A DNA stretch of 57,581 nucleotides from Pantoea sp. Cy-639 (GCF_011752525.1 NZ_VWXI01000022.1:1-57581), one strand, 5' to 3'; counted from the stretch's first letter, positions 42,708 through 50,972 are shown. Made by a program: numbers and translations. Notes: generated by a model not told the origin, from the sequence alone.

Positions 42708-43070
42708 TCAAGCCGGAGCATGGCTGTTGATTTCGACAAGGTTGCCGCTGGGGTCCTCGACCACCAGCTTGCCACGGCCCGTTTCGGTCGAGCCCGGGGG
42801 CACCTGGAGCAGGATTTCATGGCCGTGGGCGATCAGGACATCGCGAATGCTCATCCACTCATCAGCAGGTACGACCTGGCCAAAGTGCATCTGCTTGCGC
42901 CCCTGCTCGCCCAAGGGGGTGTCCGGCTTGTCATGAAAGGTGACCTGGGCACCGAAGACGAACAGGTTCGCCGCCTGATCACCGAGCATGACCACCCGCG
43001 CGCCGAAACAGTCGACGTAGAACCGCAGGCATTCGTGAAACCGATTGACGGGTAGCGAAAGATGAAACAT
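42708..43070 (-). CDS. VOC-family (glyoxalase/extradiol-dioxygenase fold) protein
   Basis: 120 residues from ATG 43070 behind a strong GGAGG. It has paired beta-alpha-beta modules: MFHLSLPVNRFHECLRFYVD and later TFHDKPDTP, HFGQVVPADEW, VVEDPSGNLVEINSH. His and Glu residues fit the metal site of the superfamily. Substrate unknown. Confidence 0.85.
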   Translation of the reverse strand: MFHLSLPVNRFHECLRFYVDCFGARVVMLGDQAANLFVFGAQVTFHDKPDTPLGEQGRKQMHFGQVVPADEWMSIRDVLIAHGHEILLQVPPGSTETGRGKLVVEDPSGNLVEINSHAPA

Positions 43071-43336
43071 GCGCCAGACCTCCTTGAGTGAAGTCGCCCC
43101 AGCAAAACAGTTTGTTTTTCGTGATGCAATATCTAGAAACATTCCTGGACAGGGGTTTGGTGAACCAGAGGGTATAGATACTGTCCGATTGCCATCGGTA
43201 ACGGACAAGACCGCCCGACGCGCCTCCAGGGGCATGCAGAATCACCTCCGCGGCGACCTCGACACCCCGTTTTACCGGCGCTGGCAGCCTTCCCCAAGGA
43301 TGCCGCCCCTACTTTTCAAGGCTGAAAGAGCGAACC

Positions 43337-44152
43337 ATGAAACAGAACATTCTCCTAGTTGCCGTCTGCGCGGCCCTGCTCCAGGCATGCGCCCCGACGT
43401 CCACCTCCCATGAAGGATCGCCTTCCATGCCTGTCACCGCCACCTCTGCCGTCGTCCAATCCAAGCTGCCGGCCTACTACTGGCAGCTGGAATCGGCCAC
43501 TGATGCAGCGGGCAAGCCAATCGCCGCCATGACCACTGGCATCGAGCGCAAGCTGCGCCTGAGCTTCGCCGAGCAGAGCCTGAACATCAGCGGCGGCTGC
43601 AATCGCCAGTTCGGCGGCTACAGCTACCAGAACGGCGTGCTGAAGGTACAGCCACTGGCCTCGACCCTGATGGCCTGCGATAAAAGCCTGATGGACCTGG
43701 ATGCCCAGGTCGGCCATCTGATCAAGGGTGACCTGCGTGCGACTGCCAGCGATGATGCCCAGGCCCCCGTGCTGCAACTGACCACCCAGGACGGTTCGGT
43801 GCTCAAGTTCCAGGGCGAAGCTACCCCGGAAACCCTCTACGGCAGCAAGGGCGAGATCAAGTTTCTGGAAGTGGCCGCCAAGACTGCCAAGTGCAGCCAC
43901 CCGCTGATCCCAGGCTACCAGTGCCTGCAAGTGCGCGAACGTCGCTATGACGACGCCGGTCTGCAACTGCCTACCCAGGACACCTGGCACCCGCTGTACC
44001 AGTCCATCCAGGGCTACGAGCACCAGGATGGCGTGCGCACCGTGTTGCGGGTCAAGCAGTACGAATGGAAGAACCCGCCGGCAGACGCTTCGTCCGAGGT
44101 CTATGTGCTGGACCTCGTGGTCGAGCAGGACGCTTCGGGCAAGCGCAAGTAA
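43337..44152 (+). CDS. META and DUF4377 domain lipoprotein
   Basis: 271 residues with a lipobox (LLQAC, about 14-18). The META domain (HslJ-like) is at about 45-155 (YYWQLESATDAAGKPIAAM, ISGGCNRQFGGYSYQNG, LMACDKSLMDLD). A DUF4377 domain follows to about 260 (EVAAKTAKCSHPLIPGYQCL, QVRERRYDDAG). Envelope protein of unknown function. Followed immediately by a strong terminator. Confidence 0.88.
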   Translation: MKQNILLVAVCAALLQACAPTSTSHEGSPSMPVTATSAVVQSKLPAYYWQLESATDAAGKPIAAMTTGIERKLRLSFAEQSLNISGGCNRQFGGYSYQNGVLKVQPLASTLMACDKSLMDLDAQVGHLIKGDLRATASDDAQAPVLQLTTQDGSVLKFQGEATPETLYGSKGEIKFLEVAAKTAKCSHPLIPGYQCLQVRERRYDDAGLQLPTQDTWHPLYQSIQGYEHQDGVRTVLRVKQYEWKNPPADASSEVYVLDLVVEQDASGKRK

Positions 44153-44161
44153 AGACGCCCA

Positions 44162-44195
44162 AGGACAGGCCGGCAGCTGCGGCCTGTCCTTTTTC
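44162..44195 (+). terminator. Intrinsic terminator of META/DUF4377 gene
   Basis: AGGACAGGCCG (44162-44172) pairs with CGGCCTGTCCT (44180-44190), 7-nt loop, then TTTTTC. It is 10 bp after the stop codon. Confidence 0.9.
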
Positions 44196-44292
44196 AGGCT
44201 CAGGGGGATGGTTGGAGAGCCACTTCACTCCCCCACACTCGCCCCAGCGCATGTCCCCGTCAGATGATTATCACTGACGAAAACTGCAGCGC

Positions 44293-44733
44293 TTACGCGG
44301 CCGCCCTCTCGTGCTCACTCTCGTGGACATAGATCCACGAAACGCCAGAGGGGGATTTCGGATCCAGGCGCATCAGCGCCGAGTCGACTTTCTTCTTGGG
44401 AATACCGTCCTTGACGAGGTCGAACACCGTCAGGAAGAAACCGCCTGGCAGCGCTTCGATCGAAAGATCGATGATGTGCGACTCCGGGCTCCCCTCACGC
44501 TCGCCATAAAGGCTCCAGAGTCGCGCCCAATAGTCGGCCCGCCCCATGATCTGGCCGTTGGTGAGCACTACCCGGAAGTCATCGTCGAGCGCATCGTACA
44601 AGGGCTTGATGGCACTTTCCGATTGACTGCACTTACCGCGGGACCACGGGAAGAAGAGGTTGTACCAACGGTATACCTCGGCCTCCACGAGTGCTGTCTG
44701 ATCTGCTGCTTCGCGTACTTGATCGATTGCCAT
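44293..44733 (-). CDS. SnoaL/NTF2-like protein
   Basis: 146 residues from ATG 44733, which sits behind TAAGGAG; an upstream in-frame ATG lacks an RBS. An alpha+beta NTF2-type pattern: helix YRWYNLFFPW, LYDALDDDFRVVLTNGQIMG, RADYWARLW, IEALPGGFFLTVFDLV. Likely a small-molecule-binding or isomerase-like fold. No catalytic residues can be named. Confidence 0.75.
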   Translation of the reverse strand: MAIDQVREAADQTALVEAEVYRWYNLFFPWSRGKCSQSESAIKPLYDALDDDFRVVLTNGQIMGRADYWARLWSLYGEREGSPESHIIDLSIEALPGGFFLTVFDLVKDGIPKKKVDSALMRLDPKSPSGVSWIYVHESEHERAAA

Positions 44734-44766
44734 GTGTGTTCTCCTTAACACGGAAGAGGTGGCGGG

Positions 44767-44955
44767 CTACCCACCGCCAAGGCGGTGCACCACGCCTTGA
44801 TTCAGGTCCATCCTGAAATCGATGCCCAGGGAGCGACGCTTGCCGTCCCACGGCCAGACAACAACCGTAGTCCATTTCCACAGGTTTGCATCGGAATATT
44901 GACCGGTGGGAACGACTTGCATGCGCGCCTGCCCTCGCTTAGTGTCCCAGGACAC
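44767..44955 (-). CDS. Possible small hypothetical protein
   Basis: A 62-codon ORF just upstream of, and on the same strand as, the SnoaL-like gene. It has two Trp-rich stretches (NLWKWTTVVVWPWDGK). No recognised family. It could be a short first gene of that transcript or non-coding leader. Confidence 0.35.
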   Translation of the reverse strand: MSWDTKRGQARMQVVPTGQYSDANLWKWTTVVVWPWDGKRRSLGIDFRMDLNQGVVHRLGGG

Positions 44956-44972
44956 CGCCAGGAAACCTGTTC

Positions 44973-45413
44973 ATGATCCGCCCCTACACCCCTTCTGATA
45001 GTGATGCCGTTCTGCAAATCTGGCTGGAAGCATCTATCCGCGCTCACCACTTCATCCCGAAAGACTTCTGGCTAAGCCAGGTCGAAGCCATGCGGACTCA
45101 ATACATCCCGGCCGCCACTACGTTTGTCCATGAGCACGATGGTGAAGTTCAGGGTTTCGTCTCGCTTCATGGGCATAGCCTGGCTGCGTTGTTCATCAGC
45201 CCCGCCGCCCAGGGACAAGGGCTGGGTACACGACTGGTCGATTACGTGAAAACGGGTCGAGACAGCCTGGAACTCAGCGTGTACCGCGCGAATGAACGAG
45301 CCATCGCCTTCTATCTGCGCCATGGCTTCTCGATCATTGCCGAGGGGGTCGATGAACATACCGGGGCCATGGAACTGAGCATGCGCTGGCAGGCTGGCGT
45401 TTCACCCAGCTGA
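44973..45413 (+). CDS. GNAT-family N-acetyltransferase
   Basis: A 146-residue acyl-CoA-dependent acetyltransferase. Motif A (LFISPAAQGQGLGTRLVDYV) binds the CoA pyrophosphate; NERAIAFYLRHGF is motif B. It starts IRPYTPSDSDAVLQIW. Similar to YjaB/YiaC-type proteins. Substrate unknown. Confidence 0.9.
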   Translation: MIRPYTPSDSDAVLQIWLEASIRAHHFIPKDFWLSQVEAMRTQYIPAATTFVHEHDGEVQGFVSLHGHSLAALFISPAAQGQGLGTRLVDYVKTGRDSLELSVYRANERAIAFYLRHGFSIIAEGVDEHTGAMELSMRWQAGVSPS

Positions 45414-45438
45414 TCCAGGCAAACCGCGCGATGGTCAG

Positions 45439-46329
45439 TCAACCCTGGGGTTTTCTTCGGGCACCAAGCAGCGCGAACCCGATCCCCCCAAGCACAATCA
45501 GCGATGCGAGCAGCAGACGAGCCGACAGAGGCTCGTCGAGCAGGATCACGCCAGCGACCGAAGCGATGACCGGCACGCTCAGTTGCAGCGTTGCCGCCGT
45601 TTGCGCGCTCATCCGGGCGATCACCGCATACCACAAGGCATATCCGGCCCCTGACGCGAGCGCTCCCGAGGCCACGGCATAAAGGGCCCCTGCGGGGGTC
45701 ATGAACACCTGACCCTGCGCAAAGGTTACTGCGCCAGCCAGGCCTACCAGCGGCAAGCTGCGCAAGAAGTTTCCCGCGGAATCACTGACCGGATTGGTTG
45801 AGGCTTTGCCAAGCATCGAATAGATCCCCCAGGCAGCCCCTGCGATGACCATCGCCAGTGCACTGAGCAGCGGTGGAGCGCTGCCTCCAGGAGAAAGCAG
45901 TACGATCAGGCCTGCAAAGGCGATGAGCATGCCTGTCGCCACCTTGGGCCGCAGCTTTTCGCCATTGGCCCAGGCCAGTACGAACATGGTGATCTGTACT
46001 GCCCCAAACAGGATGAGCGCGCCCACGCCGGCATCCAGGTGTGTATAGGCAAGCGAAAACAGGTAGGCATAGACGAACAGGTACAGACCTCCTCGCCAAC
46101 TTCCGCCGAGCGTTCCTGTGCCCTGGCCCTTCATGAGCACGAGCAAGAAGATCGCACCGCTCAGTAGACGAATTGCAGTGAAGGACTCGGGGTCGATATC
46201 ACCACTTCTCAACGCCAATCGACAGAAGATTGAATTGGCGGCAAAGGCGATAAGGCTGAGCAACGTGGCGCCCGCCCACAACAGCTCATGTGAAGCGCCT
46301 TGATCCGACAGCTCCCTTGATCCAGCCAT
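45439..46329 (-). CDS. EamA-family (drug/metabolite) transporter
   Basis: A 296-residue inner-membrane protein with about ten helices in two EamA repeats. The second ends LQLSVPVIASVAGVILLDEP, a common EamA signature. ATG 46329 follows GAGGTC; upstream open frame has the wrong character and overlaps the small gene at 46382. Substrate unknown. Confidence 0.88.
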   Translation of the reverse strand: MAGSRELSDQGASHELLWAGATLLSLIAFAANSIFCRLALRSGDIDPESFTAIRLLSGAIFLLVLMKGQGTGTLGGSWRGGLYLFVYAYLFSLAYTHLDAGVGALILFGAVQITMFVLAWANGEKLRPKVATGMLIAFAGLIVLLSPGGSAPPLLSALAMVIAGAAWGIYSMLGKASTNPVSDSAGNFLRSLPLVGLAGAVTFAQGQVFMTPAGALYAVASGALASGAGYALWYAVIARMSAQTAATLQLSVPVIASVAGVILLDEPLSARLLLASLIVLGGIGFALLGARRKPQG

Positions 46330-46381
46330 CTTGACCTCATTCGAAGAATTGAATCGCTCTTGCCTGGACACCTCTGCGCAC

Positions 46382-46561
46382 TCAAGCTCGCCGACGGCTC
46401 GAACAGGCACCGGCGCCGAGCAGCATGAGGCCAGGTACCAGCAGGCCCACGGCGGTGTACCCGAATGCCACCTGGCCAAAAGCGCCAACGGCGGCGAACA
46501 TCACGCCGACAGCGACCACTGCAGTGCCTGCGAAATAGAACGGCTTGGCTGTCTTGCCCAT
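46382..46561 (-). CDS. Small membrane protein, 59 residues
   Basis: Begins MGKTAKPFYFAGTAVVAVGV and has two hydrophobic helices (about 8-27 and 34-53), then Cys-Ser-Ser-Arg-Arg-Arg-Ala. The RBS AGGAGG, 7 nt before ATG, is one of the best in the window, which argues for a real gene. It lies 52 bp upstream of the EamA gene on the same strand and may be co-transcribed. Function unknown. Confidence 0.65.
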   Translation of the reverse strand: MGKTAKPFYFAGTAVVAVGVMFAAVGAFGQVAFGYTAVGLLVPGLMLLGAGACSSRRRA

Positions 46562-46932
46562 ATCGATCCTCCTGACTGGGTTCTTCTTCTCGTACAGGGT
46601 TCTGCCGAAATACGCAGACGAGGATGACCTATTGCGCTATCGCCGTGAAGGGCTGTGATGGTCGCGTAGCCAAGCAGCAGGTATTACCGCGTCGAACCGC
46701 CATCTTCGGTGATTGCTGCAACGTGAGTAATGGCCAATCAGACAGCCTGCCTGGCGCAAGAGGCTTGATCATCATCTCGATATTCTCGACATCCGTCACC
46801 GAGCCTGAGCGGACATCTGCGGGAGGGAGGATCGAAGCATTCCCGTGAGGTTTGCGCGCGAACGCTTTAGCGCCTGACTCGATACCGCGTCGTACCAACA
46901 AGGCGGTCGCGCCCGACCGGCACAGGCATTAC
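46562..46932. other. Intergenic stretch, no convincing gene
   Basis: 371 bp between the small membrane protein and the third REP-like copy. A 90-codon minus-strand and a 74-codon plus-strand ORF overlap each other here; neither has an RBS or recognisable domains. The right part (CCAACAAGGCGG near 46898) is the flank shared with REP copy 2. Confidence 0.4.
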
Positions 46933-47010
46933 TGGCCCGAAACAAATGTGGGAGCGAGCGCAGCTCGCGATGCGCCGCGCGGGCGGCGCTCGATCTCATA
47001 GGCGCTGAAA
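46933..47010 (-). repeat. REP-like palindromic repeat, copy 3
   Basis: GGCCCGAAACAAATGTGGGA followed by GCGAGCGCAGCTCGCGATGC and the GGCGGCGCTCGATCTCATAG tail. Same orientation as copy 2 (340-416) and opposite to copy 1. Sequence differs mainly in the small internal hairpin (GCGAGCGCAGCTCGC instead of GGGCGAAAGCCC), which keeps pairing. Confidence 0.75.
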
Positions 47011-47112
47011 ATTTCCCGGCGATCACATCCGAACACCGCACTCCCCCCAAAGCATGGATCGTCCGCTATGGGTCGGCAGTTGCCTCACACCAGCTGCCGT
47101 CGGCCAGAGTCA

Positions 47113-47757
47113 CTACTCCCAGCGTGACAAGTAGGCGATGACGGCTTCGATCGATTCGGAGCAGATCGCCTCGCTGATGTGCCCCTGCTCCAGGTAGCCA
47201 TAGCGCATGCAGGCAAAAGCAATTTCGACCGACAGGGTGGCTGTATCCGGCTGTTGCGGAAGCTTCTCGAAAGCCCCCTCTGCCTGGAGGAACTCGCGCA
47301 GTAGCGACCCGATCATCGAGTCCTTCTCCTGGTGTGCCTGACGATCGGCGGAGGTGAAGTTGCCGCGCATCAGAAGCGCAGCCGCTGCCGGGTGGGCGTT
47401 GTAGTAGTCCACTACGCCGCGAACGACCCGGCCAATCGCGGCTCTCCAGTCTTCCTTCACCTGCGGCTGCATCGAGACGATCAACTGCCCTATACGCTCC
47501 ATCTGCAACTGCGCCAGATGGGCGAAGAGCACGTACTTGTCAGGGAAGAACTGGTAGATGCTCGCCCGAGGCACTCCTGACAGCTTGGATATCTCCGGTA
47601 TGGACGCAGCATCAGGGCCGACTTCGCTCAGCAACTGCTCCGCCGCTTCCAGCACCTTCGTGATGCGCGTCTGCGAGCGCTCCTGCTGTGGCAGGCGGCC
47701 CACCCGCTTGCCCTTGGACGGTGCTGAAGACGCTTGCATATCGACAAAATCAGACAT
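47113..47757 (-). CDS. TetR/AcrR-family transcriptional regulator
   Basis: A 214-residue repressor. The N-terminal helix-turn-helix at about 30-75 (ASIPEISKLSGVPRASIYQF, FPDKYVLFAHL) is typical. The C-terminal ligand domain is unassigned. It is divergent from an alpha/beta hydrolase gene; the 75-bp gap contains a palindrome that it probably binds. The RBS is weak, so the start could be the Met at codon 7. Confidence 0.9.
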   Translation of the reverse strand: MSDFVDMQASSAPSKGKRVGRLPQQERSQTRITKVLEAAEQLLSEVGPDAASIPEISKLSGVPRASIYQFFPDKYVLFAHLAQLQMERIGQLIVSMQPQVKEDWRAAIGRVVRGVVDYYNAHPAAAALLMRGNFTSADRQAHQEKDSMIGSLLREFLQAEGAFEKLPQQPDTATLSVEIAFACMRYGYLEQGHISEAICSESIEAVIAYLSRWE

Positions 47758-47775
47758 ATGTTATGTTTTCAATCG

Positions 47776-47787
47776 TGACAAATGTCA
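47776..47787. promoter_or_regulatory. Palindromic operator candidate between TetR and hydrolase genes
   Basis: TGACAAATGTCA: TGACA and TGTCA arms around AA, in the 75-bp divergent gap. A TATAGA-like -10 follows at 47791. A TetR dimer bound here would block both promoters. Confidence 0.5.
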
Positions 47788-47832
47788 TCTTTATAGATTT
47801 CCCTACCGATCCTGTCCAGTGCGAGTACCTCG

Positions 47833-48789
47833 ATGAGCTACGCAGAACAGCCCCAGTGGCAAGTGATCCAGGCTTTCCTCCCCCCTGCCTACCGCATCGA
47901 TGCCAGCAGTGCGCCGAAGGAAGAGTACTGGCCCTGGCGCGGACACCAAGTGCATCTGGATCGCTATACCCATGCCGCGGCGCCGGCCAAGGTGATCCTC
48001 TTCCACGGCGTCGGCACCAACGGGCGACAGATGTCCACTATCGCCGGCCGGCCTCTGGCCCGCCTGGGACTGGAGACCGTGGCCATCGACATGCCCACCT
48101 ACGGCGAAACGAAGGTCGCTGCTGGCGCGAAGGTCCGCTACGACACCTGGGTGGAGCTGGCCAGCGACTTCATCGAGCACGAACGCACCCGAGATCGCCG
48201 GCCGATATTCCTCTACGGGCTCAGCGCTGGGGGAATGCTCACCTACCACGCGGCTGCGTTGAACGGCCACGTCGCCGGCATCGTTGGCATGACCTTCCTC
48301 GATCAGCGAATGGCACGCGTCAGGGAACAAACTGCGCTGTTCCCGCTGATGGGGCGTCTGGGCATTCCCATGATCCACGCGGCAGCGCGCACGCCCCTGG
48401 CTGGCCTGAAGCTGCCCATGTGGCTGGCCAGCAAGATGCACGCTCTGGTCAACGACAAAGCCGCGCTCAAGGCCTGCCTGGAGGACCGCACCTCGGCTGG
48501 CAACTGGGCCAGCCTGCGCTTCCTGAGCTCCTACCTCAGCTACGTACCAGCCATAGAACCGGAAACCTTCAAGGTCTGCCCTGTTCTGCTGACCCAGCCG
48601 GCGGCGGATCGCTGGACACCGCTTGCCCTTAGCCAGCCGTTCCTGCAACGCCTGCGCCATGTCGAGGTGACCACGTCCCTGCTCGACAACGCAGGTCACT
48701 ACCCATTGGAGGAGCCCGGCCTGGAACAGATGAATGCGGCGATCCTGAGGTTCGTCGAGCGGACGCTGGCCACGGGTGCCCCTGGATGA
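47833..48789 (+). CDS. Alpha/beta hydrolase
   Basis: A 318-residue hydrolase with oxyanion-type HGVG (58-61), nucleophile elbow GLSAGG with S131, and the late NAGHYPLEEPG carrying the catalytic His. A lysophospholipase-like lid domain lies between. No signal peptide. Divergent to and probably repressed by the TetR protein. Substrate unknown; it could be an esterase acting on the TetR ligand. Confidence 0.88.
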   Translation: MSYAEQPQWQVIQAFLPPAYRIDASSAPKEEYWPWRGHQVHLDRYTHAAAPAKVILFHGVGTNGRQMSTIAGRPLARLGLETVAIDMPTYGETKVAAGAKVRYDTWVELASDFIEHERTRDRRPIFLYGLSAGGMLTYHAAALNGHVAGIVGMTFLDQRMARVREQTALFPLMGRLGIPMIHAAARTPLAGLKLPMWLASKMHALVNDKAALKACLEDRTSAGNWASLRFLSSYLSYVPAIEPETFKVCPVLLTQPAADRWTPLALSQPFLQRLRHVEVTTSLLDNAGHYPLEEPGLEQMNAAILRFVERTLATGAPG

Positions 48790-48790
48790 G

Positions 48791-48816
48791 AAGTGCATGC
48801 TCGCGCTTGCACTTTT
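48791..48816 (+). terminator. Probable terminator of the hydrolase gene
   Basis: AAGTGCA (48791-48797) pairs with TGCACTT (48808-48814), followed by TT. It overlaps the end of the gene by one base downstream of the stop. Short T-run, so moderate. Confidence 0.5.
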
Positions 48817-48862
48817 AGCAAAGCCTTGTATCAGCACCCTCAACACCGGGTGATTGCGAATA

Positions 48863-48882
48863 CAAGGGGCATTCGCCCCTTG
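48863..48882. repeat. Stem-loop between convergent genes
   Basis: CAAGGGGC (48863-48870) pairs with GCCCCTTG (48875-48882) around ATTC. No T-run on either strand. It lies 14 bp beyond the stop of the minus-strand gene at 48897. Confidence 0.5.
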
Positions 48883-48896
48883 CACTCTATCTGGGC

Positions 48897-49136
48897 TCAA
48901 CTGTTCTTTTGGTGGGAAAGTGCTTTTTCTGCCTGATCGGCGCATTTCTTGAAGTCGCCGTCGGCGTGCGCCTGCTTGGCCTGCTCGTGCTCATGGTGTC
49001 CGCTGCTGGTGAAGTCGGACTCCGTGGCCGATTTCAGCTTGTCCAGTGCAGCCTCGCACTCATGGTGGTCATCTTTGGCAAAGGTGAAACCAGGCAACAG
49101 CATGGCGCAGAATGCCAGCACGATGATCTTCTTCAT
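48897..49136 (-). CDS. Small periplasmic His-rich protein
   Basis: 79 residues with a Sec signal (KKIIVLAFCAMLLPGFTFA). The mature part is helical and charged: DDHHECEAALDKLKSATESD, then HHEHEQAKQAHADGDFKKCA, with clustered His and two Cys that could bind metal. ATG 49136 selected from the signal peptide. Unknown family. Next to another small exported repeat protein. Confidence 0.7.
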   Translation of the reverse strand: MKKIIVLAFCAMLLPGFTFAKDDHHECEAALDKLKSATESDFTSSGHHEHEQAKQAHADGDFKKCADQAEKALSHQKNS

Positions 49137-49182
49137 GCAAAGTCCCTCTTGTCGAAGGCCCGCCTGGCGGGCCGATGATCTT

Positions 49183-49443
49183 TCAAAGGTGCTTCTTGGC
49201 CTCTTTGCCAAGGTGCTTGGCGCCTTTATCGATTTCCTTGTCATCATGTTTGATGCCTTTGTCGACTTCCTTGGCATCGTGCTTGGCACCTTTGTCTATG
49301 TCCTTGGCATCGTGGTCAACGCCATCGTCCACCTCGCGCACGTCATGGCGTACACCGTCAGCAATCTCCCCCTCGGCATGCACCATCTGCAGAGTCAACA
49401 GCGCCGAGAGCGTGATGGCAGAGGCTGCAATCATTTTCTTCAT
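49183..49443 (-). CDS. Small exported protein with 11-residue tandem repeats
   Basis: 86 residues. Signal peptide to about residue 22 (LLTLQMVHA). From about 31 the rest is made of units of the type (E/D)(V/I)D(K/D)G-x-(K/D)HD-x-K: EVDDGVDHDAK, DIDKGAKHDAK, EVDKGIKHDDK, EIDKGAKHLGK. The 11-residue spacing resembles the amphipathic LEA/apolipoprotein-type helices. RBS is GGGAG. Role unknown; stress protection or membrane association would fit such repeats. Confidence 0.7.
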   Translation of the reverse strand: MKKMIAASAITLSALLTLQMVHAEGEIADGVRHDVREVDDGVDHDAKDIDKGAKHDAKEVDKGIKHDDKEIDKGAKHLGKEAKKHL

Positions 49444-49570
49444 GAACAATCTCCCTGATGTCCAAAACGAATGTCTAAATTACTGCGCAGAAAACGTTAG
49501 CTGAATCCCATGGAGATGCTACCCCATTATGCTTCTGGTCTAGAACATGAGTGGAAGTTGGGTAGCACTC

Positions 49571-49583
49571 GTTGACCACTACA
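49571..49583 (-). repeat. 13-bp match to the IS3-type terminal repeat
   Basis: GTTGACCACTACA is identical, as reverse complement, to the first 13 bp of the IS end at 57456 (TGTAGTGGTCAAC). Beyond this the similarity stops. It begins three bases past the DUF3224 stop codon. It may be a solo IS end left by excision or recombination, or a chance match. Confidence 0.4.
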
Positions 49584-49585
49584 AA

Positions 49586-49990
49586 TCAGGCTGGATCGGG
49601 TAGCACATACTCAAATGTGTATGAGTGCTGCCCATCGACAATCGTGATGACCATGCTCCCAGCCAGCCCAGAGAGTGCGTCAGTACCGGAGTCAGGTACA
49701 ACAGTTATAGACTGGACGGGTGCCCCACGATTCATCGTCGAACTATGTTGAAGTACGAAGCTTCCGCGGCGGCCGTGCAAGGTTCCTTGCACAGTTTCCA
49801 TCGCAACGTAGCCAGCAGACCCTTGCACGCTACTGCGATACGACAACATCTCTCCCAGGCTTGTGGCCTCCAGATCGCCCTGAAATTTCTTATCCAAAGA
49901 CAATCGACCGAGGCCTGACTGCTTGGCTACACCGCTCAAAGCTTCCGGATTGAGGGCGACGTCGAACGAGCCTGTGGCAGTGTGATGCAT
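49586..49990 (-). CDS. DUF3224-family protein
   Basis: 134 residues from ATG 49990 (AAGGAA ahead). All conserved family blocks are present: GRLSLDKKFQGDLEATSLGE, GSAGYVAMETVQGTLHGRRG, FVLQHSSTMNRGAPVQSITV, VPDSG, HSYTFEYVLPD. A beta-barrel fold resembling allene oxide cyclase is known for the family; function unknown. Confidence 0.92.
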   Translation of the reverse strand: MHHTATGSFDVALNPEALSGVAKQSGLGRLSLDKKFQGDLEATSLGEMLSYRSSVQGSAGYVAMETVQGTLHGRRGSFVLQHSSTMNRGAPVQSITVVPDSGTDALSGLAGSMVITIVDGQHSYTFEYVLPDPA

Positions 49991-50257
49991 TTTCAAATTC
50001 CTTTTGCCCCGGCCCATGCCGGTCATCCGTAATACCCCATCCCTCCCAGATTGTCACCATCAGCACGGAGGGAGGCGCCTGCATGGAGAAAACCATGAAC
50101 GATCTAGAACGCTCTGCCCTGGCCATGGTGCGAATCGATCTGATCACGCCCCCAGACTCGCGGGATCATCACCGAACCGAGTGCGCCCCGGCGAACATTA
50201 AAGGAAATTTGAGTTGCCCCCAGACACTTGGACATGTCCGGGGGAGAACAAAAATCA

Positions 50258-50719
50258 TCAGTTAAACGTAATGATAATAGGCGAAGGCTCACCAGAGACA
50301 CCGGGGCTGCCAGATGTCGAACAGTCTCTATTATTGCAAGTAATGGTCGCAGACAAGCCAGAGGAAGTACTAACTTTAGTATACCAAGTACCATTGAGCT
50401 TATAATGCTTGAAAGTCAAGTTTGCAATCGTGGGGTTTTCATCATCTACAGCCCAGTTTATTTCCTTTGACCCATTCGTGCATGCACCAGAAACGTTATT
50501 CGAGTCAGTCATAGGCAAATCAATACCTCCCCGAGGCGGAACGGTATTGGTGCTACCATCCTTCGGACTGTGCATGCACTGGCTATTTAGTTGTTTAACA
50601 TATTTAGCCTTAGCACTCGTATTCTCGAAGTGCACCGTATAATCTTGCGAGGCTAAAGCGTGTGAAGAGGCGACCATAAACAGTGAAGCAAGCACAGCAC
50701 TCGAGAATATCTTTTTCAT
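50258..50719 (-). CDS. Secreted hypothetical protein of lower G+C
   Basis: 153 residues. Signal peptide KKIFSSAVLASLFMVASSHALA. The mature part has four Cys (QCMHSP, GACTNG, ITCNNRDCSTSG), likely two disulfides, and is beta-rich. Base composition is clearly more A+T-rich than the flanks, which suggests horizontal acquisition. RBS GGAG. No family recognised. The 50720-50972 gap that follows upstream has no gene. Confidence 0.65.
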   Translation of the reverse strand: MKKIFSSAVLASLFMVASSHALASQDYTVHFENTSAKAKYVKQLNSQCMHSPKDGSTNTVPPRGGIDLPMTDSNNVSGACTNGSKEINWAVDDENPTIANLTFKHYKLNGTWYTKVSTSSGLSATITCNNRDCSTSGSPGVSGEPSPIIITFN

Positions 50720-50972
50720 AACAACTCCATGTTTTGAATTTTCCATTACTGAGGAGAGCCTCATGCGCGCCGTGACGATTGAGTACGCAAAATCACTATA
50801 GACAGTAGGATTTCTCTGTTCAAGCCAGCACAGGCCGTCTCTATCTGTACGATGCAAAACCACCTGAAGATGCCATAGGCTGCCGCCTCATACATCAATA
50901 CTGCTGGTACTGAATAGACGATGAGCAAATTACCAGGATGTGTAGCGCTTTCCGGACTGGAGTGTCGGCCTG

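Noticed and set aside
46624..46901. Overlapping 74- and 90-codon ORFs on opposite strands
   Set aside because: Mutually exclusive, no RBS, no domains; probably intergenic.
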